Below are positions 45,905 to 58,060 of a stretch of 64,000 nt of DNA, piece by piece. Position numbers and translations under genes: made by a program. A model generated the notes under the pieces. It saw only the letters and a program-made list of their open reading frames with translations, ran no database searches and was not told the DNA's origin. Position 1 is the first letter of the stretch. Every line of letters begins with the position of its first letter. This DNA comes from Anaerolineae bacterium (GTDB lineage Bacteria; Chloroflexota; Anaerolineae; Promineifilales; Promineifilaceae): positions 28,253 to 92,252 of the forward strand of contig JADLAX010000018.1 of the NCBI GenBank assembly GCA_020848035.1, written 5' to 3'.

Positions 45905-46007
45905 GTCTCGTTCCACGCTCTGCGTGGAATGCTGTTGGCGACGCTCCGCGTCGCACGGGATGCGGAGCGCCCTGGTCTTCATTCCCACGCGGAACGCGGG
46001 AACGAGT
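45905..46007. repeat. MITE-like element of the FPRSAWE repeat type
   Basis: Ends CTCGTTCCACGC and GCGGGAACGAG are imperfect inverted repeats, and internal segments (CTCTGCGTGGAATG, GACGCTCCGCGTC) form hairpins. Translations contain the well-known FPRSAWE-type peptide of a dispersed bacterial repeat. It lies between aceB and the ramB-like gene. Confidence 0.75.
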
Positions 46008-46062
46008 AGTGCTTACGAACCCTTACAAAATAAAAAGAACCGTTACAGCGAGTAAAGGATCT

Positions 46063-47571
46063 ATGACTAATAATCTTATCAACATTATTTTTGGCATGAA
46101 GGTACGCCAGGCCCGGCTGGAAGCGGGTCTGACGCTGTCTGAATTTGCCACCCAATGTGAACTCTCCCCTTCTTACGTCACCGAAATTGAGAAGGGGCGC
46201 AAATATCCGCGTGTAGACAAAATCATGCGCATGGTAGAAGTGCTGGACAAGCCGTATGACGAGCTGGTGTCCATCAAGCTGTCCCACTCCATGGCCCACC
46301 TCAGCACCACGCTTAAATCTGTTACTTTTCAGCGTTTTCCATTTGAAGAGTTTGGTCTGGAGCTGAGCGACCTGGTGACCTTGCTGACCCGCGAGCCGGA
46401 AAAGGCCAGCGCCTTGCTGCACGCGGTATTGGAAATCGGCCGTCGCTATGACCTGCACGAGGAAGATTTTCTACGTGCCGCCTTGCGTTCTTACCAGGAA
46501 ATCCACGAGAACTATTTTCAGGAATTGGAAGATGCAGCCCAGAAGTTTGTTGAAAAGTACGGCACCGACTATGGCCTGACCAGCGATCCGCCCGCCAGCC
46601 GGGAAGCGCTGCAAAAAATCCTGCAAGAGAAATACGGTTACCAGATTGACCTGCAAACCATCGCCGGGCGACCCGCTTTGATCAAATATCGTTCTGTCTT
46701 TTTTGAGGGCAAAAAGCCGCGTCTGCTGATCAACAACTGCCTCAACCCGCAGCAAATCAAGTTTATTTTGGCCCGCGAGGTGGGGTACCACTATCTTAAG
46801 CTCAAGGAGCGCTCGTTTGCCTCCACGCCAGACCAGATCAACTCGTTCCAGCAAATTTTGAATGACTTCAAGGCCGCCTATTTTGGCGGCGCGCTGCTGA
46901 TGCCACGGGCCCACATCATTGCCGATTTGCAGCATTTGTTTGAACAGACAACCTGGTCGGCCCATCTGCTGCTGGCGATGCTGGACAAGTACCACGTGAC
47001 GCCAGAAATGTTGTTTTACCGCTTTAGCGAGCTGATCCCCCAATTTTTTGGCGTAAAGCTGCACTTTTTGCGTTTTCATCATCGGCACAACAGCGGCACT
47101 TACCAGCTGATCAAGCAGCTCAATATGAACCAGCTGATTGTGCCCAGCGGCATTGGCCTGCTGGAGCATTACTGCCGCCGCTGGCTGTCGGTGCGGCTGC
47201 TGCGCGACATGGAAAGCGCCGAAAAAATACCCGCCGCAGCGGACCAACTGCACGTGGGGATTCAGATGTCGGAATTTGTGGAGACGCAGGATAAGTTTTT
47301 GTGCATGGGCTTTTCGCGGGAGCTGAGCTTATCGCCAGGAGTGACAAGCAGCGTGATTGTGGGCTTCCGCATGGAGCCGGAGTTAAAGAGCACCATCCGC
47401 TTTGCCCACGATCCGTCCATTCCGCAGGTGATCATCAACGAAACGTGTGAGCGGTGCCCGCTCACGGCCGAACAATGCCGGGAACGCGCCGCTGACCCTA
47501 CCATTTTGTGGGAGCAGCAAAAGCGGCGCGACCGTAAGCTGGCGCTGCGAGAAATTCAAAACCAGGTTTAG
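46063..47571 (+). CDS. RamB/ScfR-like regulator of the glyoxylate shunt
   Basis: This 502-aa protein starts at an ATG with AAAGGA before it. An XRE helix-turn-helix (about 12-65; LEAGLTLSEFATQCELSPSYVTEIEKG) is followed by an ImmA/IrrE-like domain with a degraded zinc motif (AREVGYHYL in place of HExxH). The end is a DUF2083-type region with CERCPLTAEQC. This is the layout of RamB, which in Corynebacterium represses aceA and aceB. It is divergent from aceBA here, whose promoter has twin operators. Its ligand is probably an acyl-CoA; that is inference. Confidence 0.88.
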   Translation: MTNNLINIIFGMKVRQARLEAGLTLSEFATQCELSPSYVTEIEKGRKYPRVDKIMRMVEVLDKPYDELVSIKLSHSMAHLSTTLKSVTFQRFPFEEFGLELSDLVTLLTREPEKASALLHAVLEIGRRYDLHEEDFLRAALRSYQEIHENYFQELEDAAQKFVEKYGTDYGLTSDPPASREALQKILQEKYGYQIDLQTIAGRPALIKYRSVFFEGKKPRLLINNCLNPQQIKFILAREVGYHYLKLKERSFASTPDQINSFQQILNDFKAAYFGGALLMPRAHIIADLQHLFEQTTWSAHLLLAMLDKYHVTPEMLFYRFSELIPQFFGVKLHFLRFHHRHNSGTYQLIKQLNMNQLIVPSGIGLLEHYCRRWLSVRLLRDMESAEKIPAAADQLHVGIQMSEFVETQDKFLCMGFSRELSLSPGVTSSVIVGFRMEPELKSTIRFAHDPSIPQVIINETCERCPLTAEQCRERAADPTILWEQQKRRDRKLALREIQNQV

Positions 47572-49961
47572 GGTTGTGGAGTAGGCGGCTCGGAGGGCAC
47601 AAAGTGGGGGAGTGGGCAGCGGTTGATGGCGGCAGACAGATCTTCGAGGCGCACCGGTTTGCTGAGGTAGTCGTTCATACCGGCGGCCAAAAATCGTTCA
47701 CGATCCCCCTTGAGGGCGTTGGCGGTGAGGGCAATGATGTAGGGTTGGTGGGGCACGGCCGTATTTTGACGAATTTGCCGGGTGGCGCTGAGGCCGTCCA
47801 TTTCTGGCATTTGCACGTCCATCAAGATGATATCTATTGGCTGCTGTTCCAGGGCGGCAATCACTTCGTAGCCGGTGTTGGCGACACAGGCGATGTAACC
47901 CAATCGCTCCAACATGCGCAGGGCAACTTTTTGGTTGGTGGTGTTGTCTTCGGCGAGGAGGATGCGCCGGTGGGAAATCGGCCCTTCCAGTGCCAAGTTG
48001 GGGATTACGGCCGTTTTCATCAGCTCTCTTTGCTGGCTGCTCTGGCTCAATACCTGTTCCAGGGCAAATTGCAGAGCTTTTTGCTTTATCGGCTTGTTGA
48101 TTTGCAGGTCAAACAGTGCCTGGTGCGCCGGGCTGACAGACTGCCCCAATGAGGTGAGCAATACCAGGGGAAACGGCCGTTCCCCCGCCATGTCTCGCAC
48201 CACCTGGGCCAGCATCACCCCATCCATGTGCGGCATTTGCATATCCAAAATCCCCAAGTCGAACTGGTAACCATGGGTCAGCAGATTAATGGCTTCCGCG
48301 CCGGAGGCCACCAGGTACGATTCCGCCTGCCAGTGGAACAGATAATGCTTGAGAATGAGCCGGTTGACGTCGTTGTCGTCGACCACCAGGATACGTTTGC
48401 CGTGCAGCGGCGAGGGAGAAACGGCCGTCTCGTCTACGATATGTTGCGCCGGAACCACGATGGTAAAGCTGAAGGTCGAACCCCGGTCTGGGATACTTTC
48501 AACCTGCATACGGCCGTTCATCGCCTCTACCAACCGCTTGCTGATCGCCAACCCCAGCCCCGTACCGCCGTATTGGCGCGTTGTGGACGAATCTACCTGG
48601 CTGAACGAGCGGAACAACCGATCCATACGCTCCCTAGGAATACCAATTCCGGTATCTACCACGGCAAAACAAAGGGTACTCAGCCCAGCCACACTTTCCA
48701 GCAGCGTTACGGAGAGGGTCACTTCGCCACGCGCCGTAAATTTAACGGCATTGCTCAACAGGTTCACCAACACCTGCCGCAGCCGGGTCGCATCACCAAC
48801 CACAATTTCTGGCACCTGGTCACCGATGAAGCAGGCCAGTTCCAGCTGCTTTTCGCCCGCTGCGGCCACGCTGAGGTCAAGTGCTTCTTCCACACATTCG
48901 CGTAAATTAAAGGGAACCTCTTCCAGCTCCAGGCGACCTGCCTCAATTTTGGAAAAGTCCAGGATGTTGTTGATGATGCTCAGCAGGCCATCGCTGCTCA
49001 TGCGCACCGTTTGCAAAAAATCTTTTTGTTCGGCCGTGAGCGGGGTGTCTAACAGCAGCTCGGTGAGGCCGATGATGGCGTTCATCGGGGTACGGATTTC
49101 GTGGCTCATGTTGGCCAGAAACTCGCTTTTGACCTGCGTGGCCACTTCGGCTTCTTCTTTGGCCTTTTTTAAGGCGGCCTCGCGGGCTTTGCGCTCGGAA
49201 ATATCACGGGTGATGGATTGCCAGACAGTGTGTGGAGTGGAGGTAAACGGCCGTATCCGCACCTCTACCCACAAATAACGGCCGTCTTTATGCTGCATGC
49301 GCACTTCAAACGAGAAATCCGACTTGTGCTCAACCGTGTACGTATATCCCGGGGAGCGAAAAATGTCGCGGTCTGCCGGATGGAACAACCTGAGCGGCGT
49401 TTTGCCCAGGAGTTCATCGGGCGTGTAGCCTAAAATTTCACGGCTCGATGACGAGACGTAGGTCATTTTACCGTTTGGCTCATGCAGGCAGATCAGATCG
49501 TTGAGGTTTTCCGAAAGCAGTCGGTACAGCTGTTCGCTTTCTTGCAACGTCTTCTCAATTTGCTGCCGTTCACTCAGCTCATTGGCCAGGCGGGTGCTCA
49601 AATCTTTGAACTTACCCACAATAACGGCCGTTAGCAGCGTGATGAGATGGCCCGGCAGCCCTTCCAGAAAAAAAGCGGTGGGAAAAGGGCTTTCCAGAAC
49701 CGCCAGCGCCAACAGGTTCACGAAATAAGCGGCTACCGCGGCCAGGACACCAATCTGGAGACCATAAAGCCAGGCCAGAAGCAAAACAGGCAGCATGATG
49801 AGGGCAGCTACCCAACTGCCGTACAATGGCTGCAGCACCGAGAAGATAAGGAGATAAACGGCCGTCATTCCCCCTGAAACAAACGCAATCTCGGCCGATC
49901 TGGTTAATCGCCCTGTCAAGCGCTGCCACCAACTGTGCGAGGTCTGAACCTGGATTTTCAT
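47568..49961 (-). CDS. Hybrid sensor histidine kinase with PAS and two receiver domains
   Basis: This 797-aa membrane protein has four or so hydrophobic segments (about 24-118), a short coiled coil, a PAS/PAC domain (about 140-258), a HisKA domain with His287 ([12 protein letters not shown]), and a HATPase (G-box VDTGIGIP and GGTGLGLAIS). Two receiver domains end it, with Asp573 (ILDMQMPHMDG) and Asp715 ([12 protein letters not shown]). There is no separate response regulator nearby. Its catalytic core is very close to that of the next kinase, so the two are tandem duplicates with different sensors. A DosR-type box lies 66 bp upstream. Confidence 0.92.
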   Translation of the reverse strand: MKIQVQTSHSWWQRLTGRLTRSAEIAFVSGGMTAVYLLIFSVLQPLYGSWVAALIMLPVLLLAWLYGLQIGVLAAVAAYFVNLLALAVLESPFPTAFFLEGLPGHLITLLTAVIVGKFKDLSTRLANELSERQQIEKTLQESEQLYRLLSENLNDLICLHEPNGKMTYVSSSSREILGYTPDELLGKTPLRLFHPADRDIFRSPGYTYTVEHKSDFSFEVRMQHKDGRYLWVEVRIRPFTSTPHTVWQSITRDISERKAREAALKKAKEEAEVATQVKSEFLANMSHEIRTPMNAIIGLTELLLDTPLTAEQKDFLQTVRMSSDGLLSIINNILDFSKIEAGRLELEEVPFNLRECVEEALDLSVAAAGEKQLELACFIGDQVPEIVVGDATRLRQVLVNLLSNAVKFTARGEVTLSVTLLESVAGLSTLCFAVVDTGIGIPRERMDRLFRSFSQVDSSTTRQYGGTGLGLAISKRLVEAMNGRMQVESIPDRGSTFSFTIVVPAQHIVDETAVSPSPLHGKRILVVDDNDVNRLILKHYLFHWQAESYLVASGAEAINLLTHGYQFDLGILDMQMPHMDGVMLAQVVRDMAGERPFPLVLLTSLGQSVSPAHQALFDLQINKPIKQKALQFALEQVLSQSSQQRELMKTAVIPNLALEGPISHRRILLAEDNTTNQKVALRMLERLGYIACVANTGYEVIAALEQQPIDIILMDVQMPEMDGLSATRQIRQNTAVPHQPYIIALTANALKGDRERFLAAGMNDYLSKPVRLEDLSAAINRCPLPHFVPSEPPTPQP

Positions 49962-50026
49962 AGTTAAACTTGGGTAAGACTTAGTCTGCTCTTAAATATT
50001 TTGGGGATAGCCCTGATTGTTGCAAG

Positions 50027-50041
50027 CTGACTTTAGTCCCT
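50027..50041. promoter_or_regulatory. DosR/NarL-like box upstream of kinase 1
   Basis: CTGACTTTAGTCCCT contains the palindrome GACTTTAGTC and matches the core of the mycobacterial DosR consensus (GGGACTWWAGTCCC). The same 15-mer lies upstream of the paralogous kinase at 53066. Confidence 0.5.
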
Positions 50042-50185
50042 TTGACGACAAAAACCCTAAACCAGGGGCGGGAGTTGCGCGCCGGGGCACAATTTGCCAG
50101 ACAGCCGTGCAGTTCTTTGGCGTGGTGATTAAGCGTGTGGCCGTCAAACCAGGACATCGGTGGCCGCTGGTTATGGCCAACGGCC

Positions 50186-52972
<2,787 letters not shown>

Positions 52973-53065
52973 TGAATAGTCCTATCCACTGCCAATCTGC
53001 CAGCTTTTTACCTGGCACTACGAGTCCTACCTTTAATTTTCCAAAGCCAGGTCAGCACTGACAAT

Positions 53066-53080
53066 CTGACTTTAGTCCCT
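53066..53080. promoter_or_regulatory. DosR/NarL-like box upstream of kinase 2
   Basis: The same 15-mer CTGACTTTAGTCCCT as at 50027, in the same orientation relative to the gene, 94 bp before the kinase 2 ATG. Confidence 0.5.
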
Positions 53081-53122
53081 GCATTTCAGGAGAACAGCCT
53101 GGCGCAACGGGCAGGGGTGAGG

Positions 53123-53914
53123 TTACGGTTGCGGGGCTTGCCACTCATTCAGATGCTGCTGGATGAAGTCGAGGATGTGGTGGTGAGCGTCTTTGTTGTT
53201 TTGTACGGGGAAGGGCTGGCCAAAGGCCAGGTGAATGGACTGGCGGCGATCCAGGGGACCAAAATCACGGAGGTAACGGCCGTTAATCAAAAAATCGGTC
53301 TTCACGGCAATGGGCACCACTGGCACGCCCGCCCGGGCGGCCAGCTTGACCCCCAGCGAGTTAAATTCGGCGGGGATAAAGGTAGCGGTGCGGGTGTGCT
53401 GCGGAAACAGAACGACGGAATGAGCCCGCTGCAAATGCTCCACACCTTCGACCAGCACTTTTTGCAGGTCTTCGCGCGGATTGGTGCGCCCGACGGCAAT
53501 TGGCTCGCGCGCCCCGACTACCGGGCCAAACACCGGGTAGCGCAGCAGCGATTCCTTCACCACGTAGCTGATCTCCTGGTGCAGCGGCAGCAGGCAGCCA
53601 AAAATGTTGCCTTCCAGGCTGCTCATGTGGTTGCTGACAAACACGACTGGTTCGCTCAGGTCGCGAATGTTGTCCAGGCCGGTAATGTGGAAACGGCCGT
53701 TGCATCGCTCCACCATCTTAAAAATGGCAAACGCCGTCCCGCCCCAGGCCAGCCGATCGTACCTGCCCTGCCCCACCAGCCGCCGTGCTTTGATAATTTC
53801 CCACACAAATTGCAGGTGCAGCGCCCACCGGCTGCCCAACAGCAGCCGGTCTAGCCAGTGGCGGGCAGTGGTGGCGGGGGTATGGTAGGTGTCGTGGCGA
53901 AAGTAGGAATTCAT
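53123..53914 (-). CDS. PlsC-like 1-acylglycerol-phosphate acyltransferase, divergent
   Basis: This 263-aa protein has the acyltransferase block VFVSNHMSSLEGNIFG and the second block VVLFPQHTRT. These stand where PlsC has HxxxxD and FPEGTRS: here the Asp is Glu, and FPEG is FPQH. The fold is clear but activity or substrate may differ. Phospholipid acylation at the membrane is the family role. The ATG at 53914 is chosen because the upstream sequence is low in family likeness. The deaminase gene starts upstream on the same strand. Confidence 0.78.
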   Translation of the reverse strand: MNSYFRHDTYHTPATTARHWLDRLLLGSRWALHLQFVWEIIKARRLVGQGRYDRLAWGGTAFAIFKMVERCNGRFHITGLDNIRDLSEPVVFVSNHMSSLEGNIFGCLLPLHQEISYVVKESLLRYPVFGPVVGAREPIAVGRTNPREDLQKVLVEGVEHLQRAHSVVLFPQHTRTATFIPAEFNSLGVKLAARAGVPVVPIAVKTDFLINGRYLRDFGPLDRRQSIHLAFGQPFPVQNNKDAHHHILDFIQQHLNEWQAPQP

Positions 53915-53946
53915 GCGGGGGATTATACCCGGTTCGCCAACGGGAT

Positions 53947-54585
53947 TCAGCAATTCAGGCGGCCTTGCAGCCAGGTGAGCACCTCTACCGTCGCGGGCTG
54001 CTGCTGGCCAAGCTGCCACAGCTCGCCGCTGGCGAACAGCTGCTTACCCAGAGCAATGACCTGGCTGGATTGAGGGACGGCCGTTGCTACAAACTCTACC
54101 CAACTATCCCGTCCTGTGCGCAGCATGGCCTCAACCGTAAGGAGCAACAGCAAATCAGCCAGCGTCTCATTTTCGAGCGGGGTAACGGGCAGCGGTCCAA
54201 AGGTTTGGTAAATGGGCGTTTGGGCCAAATAGGCACTACCGCCAAAGGGATCGTGGCCAGCAAAGTGAACGGCCTTAATGCGCATCATGCGGATGGCGCC
54301 CATGCACATGACACAAGGCTCCATAGTAGTGTAAAGCGTACACATCTCGGCCCTCATTCCGCTTTGGCTCAAAGCGACGAGAGCGTTCATTTCAGCATGG
54401 GCCAGGCGGCTGCCGTGCAGTGGAGAGGCGGATTCGTTTTCGTGAATGCTATTGCGGCCTTTGGCAACGATACGGCCGTCCTCAGCCACAATCACCGCGC
54501 CAATCGGCAGCGACCCGGCACAGTAAGCTTCCCAGGCCAGGGAAACGGCCGTTTGCCACGGCGGCGATAGTGTGTTCCAAAGCAT
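53947..54585 (-). CDS. Nucleoside/cytidine deaminase family protein
   Basis: This 212-aa protein has the zinc site of the cytidine/deoxycytidylate deaminase fold: HAEMNAL and TTMEPCVMCMGAIRMM. It converts a purine or pyrimidine base or nucleotide; guanine deaminase or tRNA adenosine deaminase relatives are possible. The C-terminal 70 residues are an extra helical extension. The ATG at 54585 is used; the TTG 12 bp earlier is also in frame. No ribosome site is visible. Confidence 0.8.
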   Translation of the reverse strand: MLWNTLSPPWQTAVSLAWEAYCAGSLPIGAVIVAEDGRIVAKGRNSIHENESASPLHGSRLAHAEMNALVALSQSGMRAEMCTLYTTMEPCVMCMGAIRMMRIKAVHFAGHDPFGGSAYLAQTPIYQTFGPLPVTPLENETLADLLLLLTVEAMLRTGRDSWVEFVATAVPQSSQVIALGKQLFASGELWQLGQQQPATVEVLTWLQGRLNC

Positions 54586-54593
54586 GGGGAAAA

Positions 54594-54650
54594 TCAAAGA
54601 TTACGCAGATTGAACGAATTTTCATCTGCGTAATCTGCGAAATCTGTTGA
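54594..54650. repeat. Hairpin repeat, AAAGATTACGCAGATTGA family
   Basis: CAAAGATTACGCAGATTGAA faces TCATCTGCGTAATCTGCG; close relative of 26801-26855. Confidence 0.7.
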
Positions 54651-54663
54651 TAAAAGTCTCAGC

Positions 54664-56373
54664 TTACCCATACGAGAACCAGTCGTCAATATCCTCGCTC
54701 TTCGGCTGGGGGGCGCTGGTTTTGCGGCCTTTCATGTCGGCGTAGAACGTTTCGTCGTAGCGGCGCGAGCGCACCGGGATGGGCATCTTAACGCCCCAGC
54801 CCAGCAGCAGCACCTCTTCCTTTTCTTGCAGACGGGCCAACATGCCGCGCAGCTGGTCGCGCCCGGCCAGGCCAGTGAGCACGGCACGAATGTCGTCCTC
54901 ATCGCCCAGCCAACCGGTGATGCGGGTGCCCAGCTGGCTCATCACCTCGTCGTCAATGCCCGACGGCCGTTGATCCACCACCAGCAGCGTGACAAAATAT
55001 TTGCGCAGCTCGCGGGCAATAATGCCAAACGCCGTCTGCCCGGACAGCTGCGGATTGAGCAGCTTGTGTGCCTCTTCGATGGCAATCAACAGGGGGCGCG
55101 GCGCGGCGTCGCCGTGCGTCTTGTGTCGCTCCGTTTTGCGCACCCAATGCTGGCGAATGCGCCGCGTGAGGATGTTGGACACCAGCAGGTAGTCCAAATC
55201 GTTATCGTATTCGCCAAAACCGAGGATGACGTGACGGCCGTTTTCCAACTTGTCCACAATTTCCGTCACAAAATCCTGGGCTGGCCGCTCCACCACGTAC
55301 GGCTTATCGTAAATCAGCGCCAGCTTGCGGTGCAGCGCTTCGGCCGCCTTCTCGTGCACGTTGTTTTGCCGCGCCCAGGCCGCCACCGAATTGTCGGCGG
55401 GAAATGTTTTGCCGCTTTCCGGGTCGGTTTCCACCGCACCCGGCTCTAGTTTCATAAATTCGGCAAACCAGTTCTCGTTAAACGAACGCACCAGCGCGTT
55501 GAGCGTCACGCCTGCCGTGTCGGTCAGATTCAGCGCCTCAGACAGCAGCTCGATGTCGCTGGTCTGGAAATCTTTCAGGGCAATCTCCAGGGTGAAGTCA
55601 GGCGATTTGCCGCGCACCATCGCCCCCTTGCCCAGCGCCGCCACCTGCACCTTGCTGCTGCCAAACAGGCTGCGCAAGCCGCGCACCGTCACCATGCGGT
55701 CGGTATCCGTGTCATCGAAGGCGTACTCGTTGTGCATGTCGAACACCAGGGCGGCGGCCACATCTTCCAGCATCAGCCCGGCCAGCACCATGCGGGTGAG
55801 GAAGCTTTTGCCCGTGCCCGTCGCCCCAAAAATGCCGCTGCTGCGCTTGACAAACTTCTTCAGATCCAGCCGCACCGGATACCCCTGCTCGATGGTGTGC
55901 CCGACGACAAACATGCCGTCGCCCGATTCGCCAAAAATTTGGGCCACGTCGGCCTCGTTGGCCTGGCGCACCTCGGCGTGGTGGGCCGGTACCGTTTTTA
56001 CCGGCTTGGGACCGGGCGCTTCCAGACCATTGGCCACGCGGTCTTCCCACTCGGCGCGTTCCGGCGAGCCAAATTCTGGCCCGGTGTCCATGAGCAGGGT
56101 GGGATACATCATCAAGGTGGTGTAGAGGGTCTTGCCTAGCAGCGCTTGCTGGATGGCGGGCTGGAGCCGGTCACTTTTTTCGTCGGCAAAGCGGGGGTCG
56201 GTGCTGCCCAGTTGCAGGTCGGTGATGAGGCCGTAGTAGTGGAAACGGCCGTTTTCACACACCACAAAGCTCCCTTCCTGCACCCGGTCCGCTGGCACCG
56301 TCAACCGAATGCGAAACCCTTCTTTCAACCCGCCGCCAACAATGTAGCCGATTGGTTCGTTGATTACGTCCAT
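54664..56373 (-). CDS. herA: HerA-like DNA translocase/helicase
   Basis: This 569-aa protein has the HerA N-terminal barrel (MDVINEPIGYIVGGGLKEGF) and a FtsK/HerA ATPase core with Walker A GIFGATGTGKSFLTRM (about 190-200) and Walker B PRPLLIAIEEAHKLL. The C-terminal PIPVRSRRYDETFYADMKG is typical. HerA pumps DNA for resection by NurA. GAGGA lies before the ATG. NurA is encoded 2.1 kb upstream on the same strand, with an intruding toxin-antitoxin set between. Confidence 0.88.
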   Translation of the reverse strand: MDVINEPIGYIVGGGLKEGFRIRLTVPADRVQEGSFVVCENGRFHYYGLITDLQLGSTDPRFADEKSDRLQPAIQQALLGKTLYTTLMMYPTLLMDTGPEFGSPERAEWEDRVANGLEAPGPKPVKTVPAHHAEVRQANEADVAQIFGESGDGMFVVGHTIEQGYPVRLDLKKFVKRSSGIFGATGTGKSFLTRMVLAGLMLEDVAAALVFDMHNEYAFDDTDTDRMVTVRGLRSLFGSSKVQVAALGKGAMVRGKSPDFTLEIALKDFQTSDIELLSEALNLTDTAGVTLNALVRSFNENWFAEFMKLEPGAVETDPESGKTFPADNSVAAWARQNNVHEKAAEALHRKLALIYDKPYVVERPAQDFVTEIVDKLENGRHVILGFGEYDNDLDYLLVSNILTRRIRQHWVRKTERHKTHGDAAPRPLLIAIEEAHKLLNPQLSGQTAFGIIARELRKYFVTLLVVDQRPSGIDDEVMSQLGTRITGWLGDEDDIRAVLTGLAGRDQLRGMLARLQEKEEVLLLGWGVKMPIPVRSRRYDETFYADMKGRKTSAPQPKSEDIDDWFSYG

Positions 56374-56388
56374 AAAATCCTCAGAAAA

Positions 56389-56461
56389 CAATTGGGTAAC
56401 TGGGTAATTGAGTAATTAGACCAGCCCAATTACTGAATTACTCAATTACCAAATTACCAAT
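56389..56461. repeat. Hairpin repeat, GGGTAATTGAGTAATT family
   Basis: AATTGGGTAACTGGGTAATT faces AATTACTGAATTACTCAATT. Its right arm supplies the last codons (GNLVIE) of the gene at 56438. Confidence 0.7.
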
Positions 56462-57079
56462 CCCCAACTCCGGCAGTGCATCGCTTAACGCCTCCAGCGT
56501 GGGAATCAGCACATCATAATTGCTGCGCAGCAGTTCAATCAGTTCGTTAACAACTTCGACAGCCCAGGCTTGATCGTTGCCGCGCAGGGCGTAGGCGCTG
56601 CTGATGTGGGCCACGAGCAGTTGATCCACCGGCACAGGACTGCCCACGGCGCGCAAAATGAGGCGCAGGTAGCCCAAATTGTCGGTAAAGTCGCGGATGT
56701 CGCGGGGGTTGGTGACCAGTTCAACCGGGTCAAGGTTGAGCGGAGGGCGTGGGGGGAGGCCGTGTTTGACCTGCCCATTGAGCTGGTACCCCACCGCCAA
56801 CACGCTCATCTCAATCGGCAGCAGCCGGTTGTTGCGCTGGTCCTCAATCACCGACGGCGCGGGATTTTCAGCCAGCACCAGCCGCCGCACCAGCGGATCG
56901 TCGTCGATGCTCATGTTGTAGATGAGGCCGTAGATGCATTCCCGGTCATCCACCGGCTGGGCCTGCACCAGCCCGCCAAAGGCTGGCACGCTCAGCTGCC
57001 CCACACGGCAGCCCACCGCAAACCCCGTCGTGCTGGCCCGCAAAATACGGCCGATTTCTTGATTTTTATTTGCCACCAT
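56438..57079 (-). CDS. HerA-associated conserved protein
   Basis: This 213-aa soluble protein has an OB-like start (MVANKNQEIGRILRASTTGF) as in HerA N-terminal barrels, then LVAHISSAYALRGNDQAWAVEVVNELIELLRSNYDVLIPTLEAL. I do not recognise a named family. It sits between NurA-side genes and herA, 65 bp before herA, and overlaps the end of the small membrane gene by 14 bp. It may be a third part of the repair complex. Confidence 0.65.
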   Translation of the reverse strand: MVANKNQEIGRILRASTTGFAVGCRVGQLSVPAFGGLVQAQPVDDRECIYGLIYNMSIDDDPLVRRLVLAENPAPSVIEDQRNNRLLPIEMSVLAVGYQLNGQVKHGLPPRPPLNLDPVELVTNPRDIRDFTDNLGYLRLILRAVGSPVPVDQLLVAHISSAYALRGNDQAWAVEVVNELIELLRSNYDVLIPTLEALSDALPELGIGNLVIE

Positions 57080-57401
57080 ATCTCTCTTTTAGCGATCTTG
57101 TTTTAGGATTTAGCGCAAACAACAACATTATTCCGAACGATAAAACAATCAAAAGTAACAGTATTTCGAAATATATTGCTGGCCCATTAAAAACAAAAAT
57201 CCCCCAACACAAAATGAACTCAATACCAAGTATTAAAGCGCCGATACCCATTTTGAAATTAAATATCTTTACATCACGGGTAAGAGGATAGTTTCGAAAG
57301 CTCTTTTTCCCACGCAAATAATTTCTTCCTTGAAGAACAAGCAGCAGTCCAAGAATCATTTGAACTAATGCAAAAGACTTCGCAACAAGTTGTTCGTCCA
57401 T
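57066..57401 (-). CDS. Small membrane protein, hypothetical
   Basis: This 111-aa protein has three hydrophobic segments (about 10-25, 45-68, 72-95). The ATG at 57401 is preceded by AAGGA at 7 nt; the upstream ATG at 57416 has none. It is AT-rich and lacks the ACGGCCGT octamer, so it may have come with the toxin-antitoxin set next to it. No function known. Confidence 0.65.
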   Translation of the reverse strand: MDEQLVAKSFALVQMILGLLLVLQGRNYLRGKKSFRNYPLTRDVKIFNFKMGIGALILGIEFILCWGIFVFNGPAIYFEILLLLIVLSFGIMLLFALNPKTRSLKERYGGK

Positions 57402-57452
57402 CTCAAAATCCTTCATGGCGGGTACGGCCGCATCTGGCCGATTCTGTGTCAG

Positions 57453-57833
57453 TTACAACTGCCTTGCCCGGATGTGAACCCGCTGCCCTTGGCGCGTGCC
57501 GACGATTATAAAAGGCGGCGTTATTTCATATGTTCGGTCCAGAATTGCAGCAAGACTATCAATTGTGAAAGATGGTTGGATATGCCCTGGACGAATGTAT
57601 AAAATGCCAATAATTGGTTGTTGATAGGCCAGGGCCAACGTACCAAAGTCGCTATCGTGCGTTAAAACAATTCGCCCAGCCTCAAAGGCAAATTGAAGCA
57701 CTTTCTCATCGGAACTGCCGATTAGTCCAGCTTCAACCACCGATAACAGATCAAAGCCGCTGTCGCGTAAATGAGCAATGACATCTGGATGGATGTTTTC
57801 GTCAGCAAGGAAGGGGTATTCAGCTAAATTCAA
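57453..57833 (-). CDS. DUF5615 PIN-like toxin
   Basis: This 126-aa PIN-like protein has FLADENIHPDVIAHLRDSGFD, DEKVLQFAFEAGRIVLTHDSDFG, the acidic pattern of DUF5615 nucleases. It probably cuts RNA when not bound by its antitoxin. The TTG start at 57833 overlaps the DUF433 stop as TTGA, showing translational coupling. No ATG is close. Confidence 0.82.
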   Translation of the reverse strand: MNLAEYPFLADENIHPDVIAHLRDSGFDLLSVVEAGLIGSSDEKVLQFAFEAGRIVLTHDSDFGTLALAYQQPIIGILYIRPGHIQPSFTIDSLAAILDRTYEITPPFIIVGTRQGQRVHIRARQL

Positions 57834-58060
57834 CTGGCAATCTCAGCGGTCACAAGGGAATCATGTTTTAACGATTCGGCGGCAAAGCGCAATGCTTCTT
57901 CCACAGCTTCCCGTTGCAGATGTGGGTATGTTTGCAACACATCATCAAACGTCGCGCCACTGGCGAAAAGCTCTAGAATAAACTCGACACTAATGCGTGT
58001 TCCTTTAATGCTCGGTTTGCCACCTAAAATGGCTGGATTTGTGATGATGTGATTAAACAT
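57830..58060 (-). CDS. DUF433 antitoxin
   Basis: This 76-aa protein has the DUF433 core HIITNPAILGGKPSIKGTRISVEFILELFASGATFDDVLQTYPHL. DUF433 proteins are antitoxins of DUF5615 toxins. GGAG lies 6 nt before the ATG at 58060, within the end of the upstream gene. Confidence 0.85.
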   Translation of the reverse strand: MFNHIITNPAILGGKPSIKGTRISVEFILELFASGATFDDVLQTYPHLQREAVEEALRFAAESLKHDSLVTAEIAS

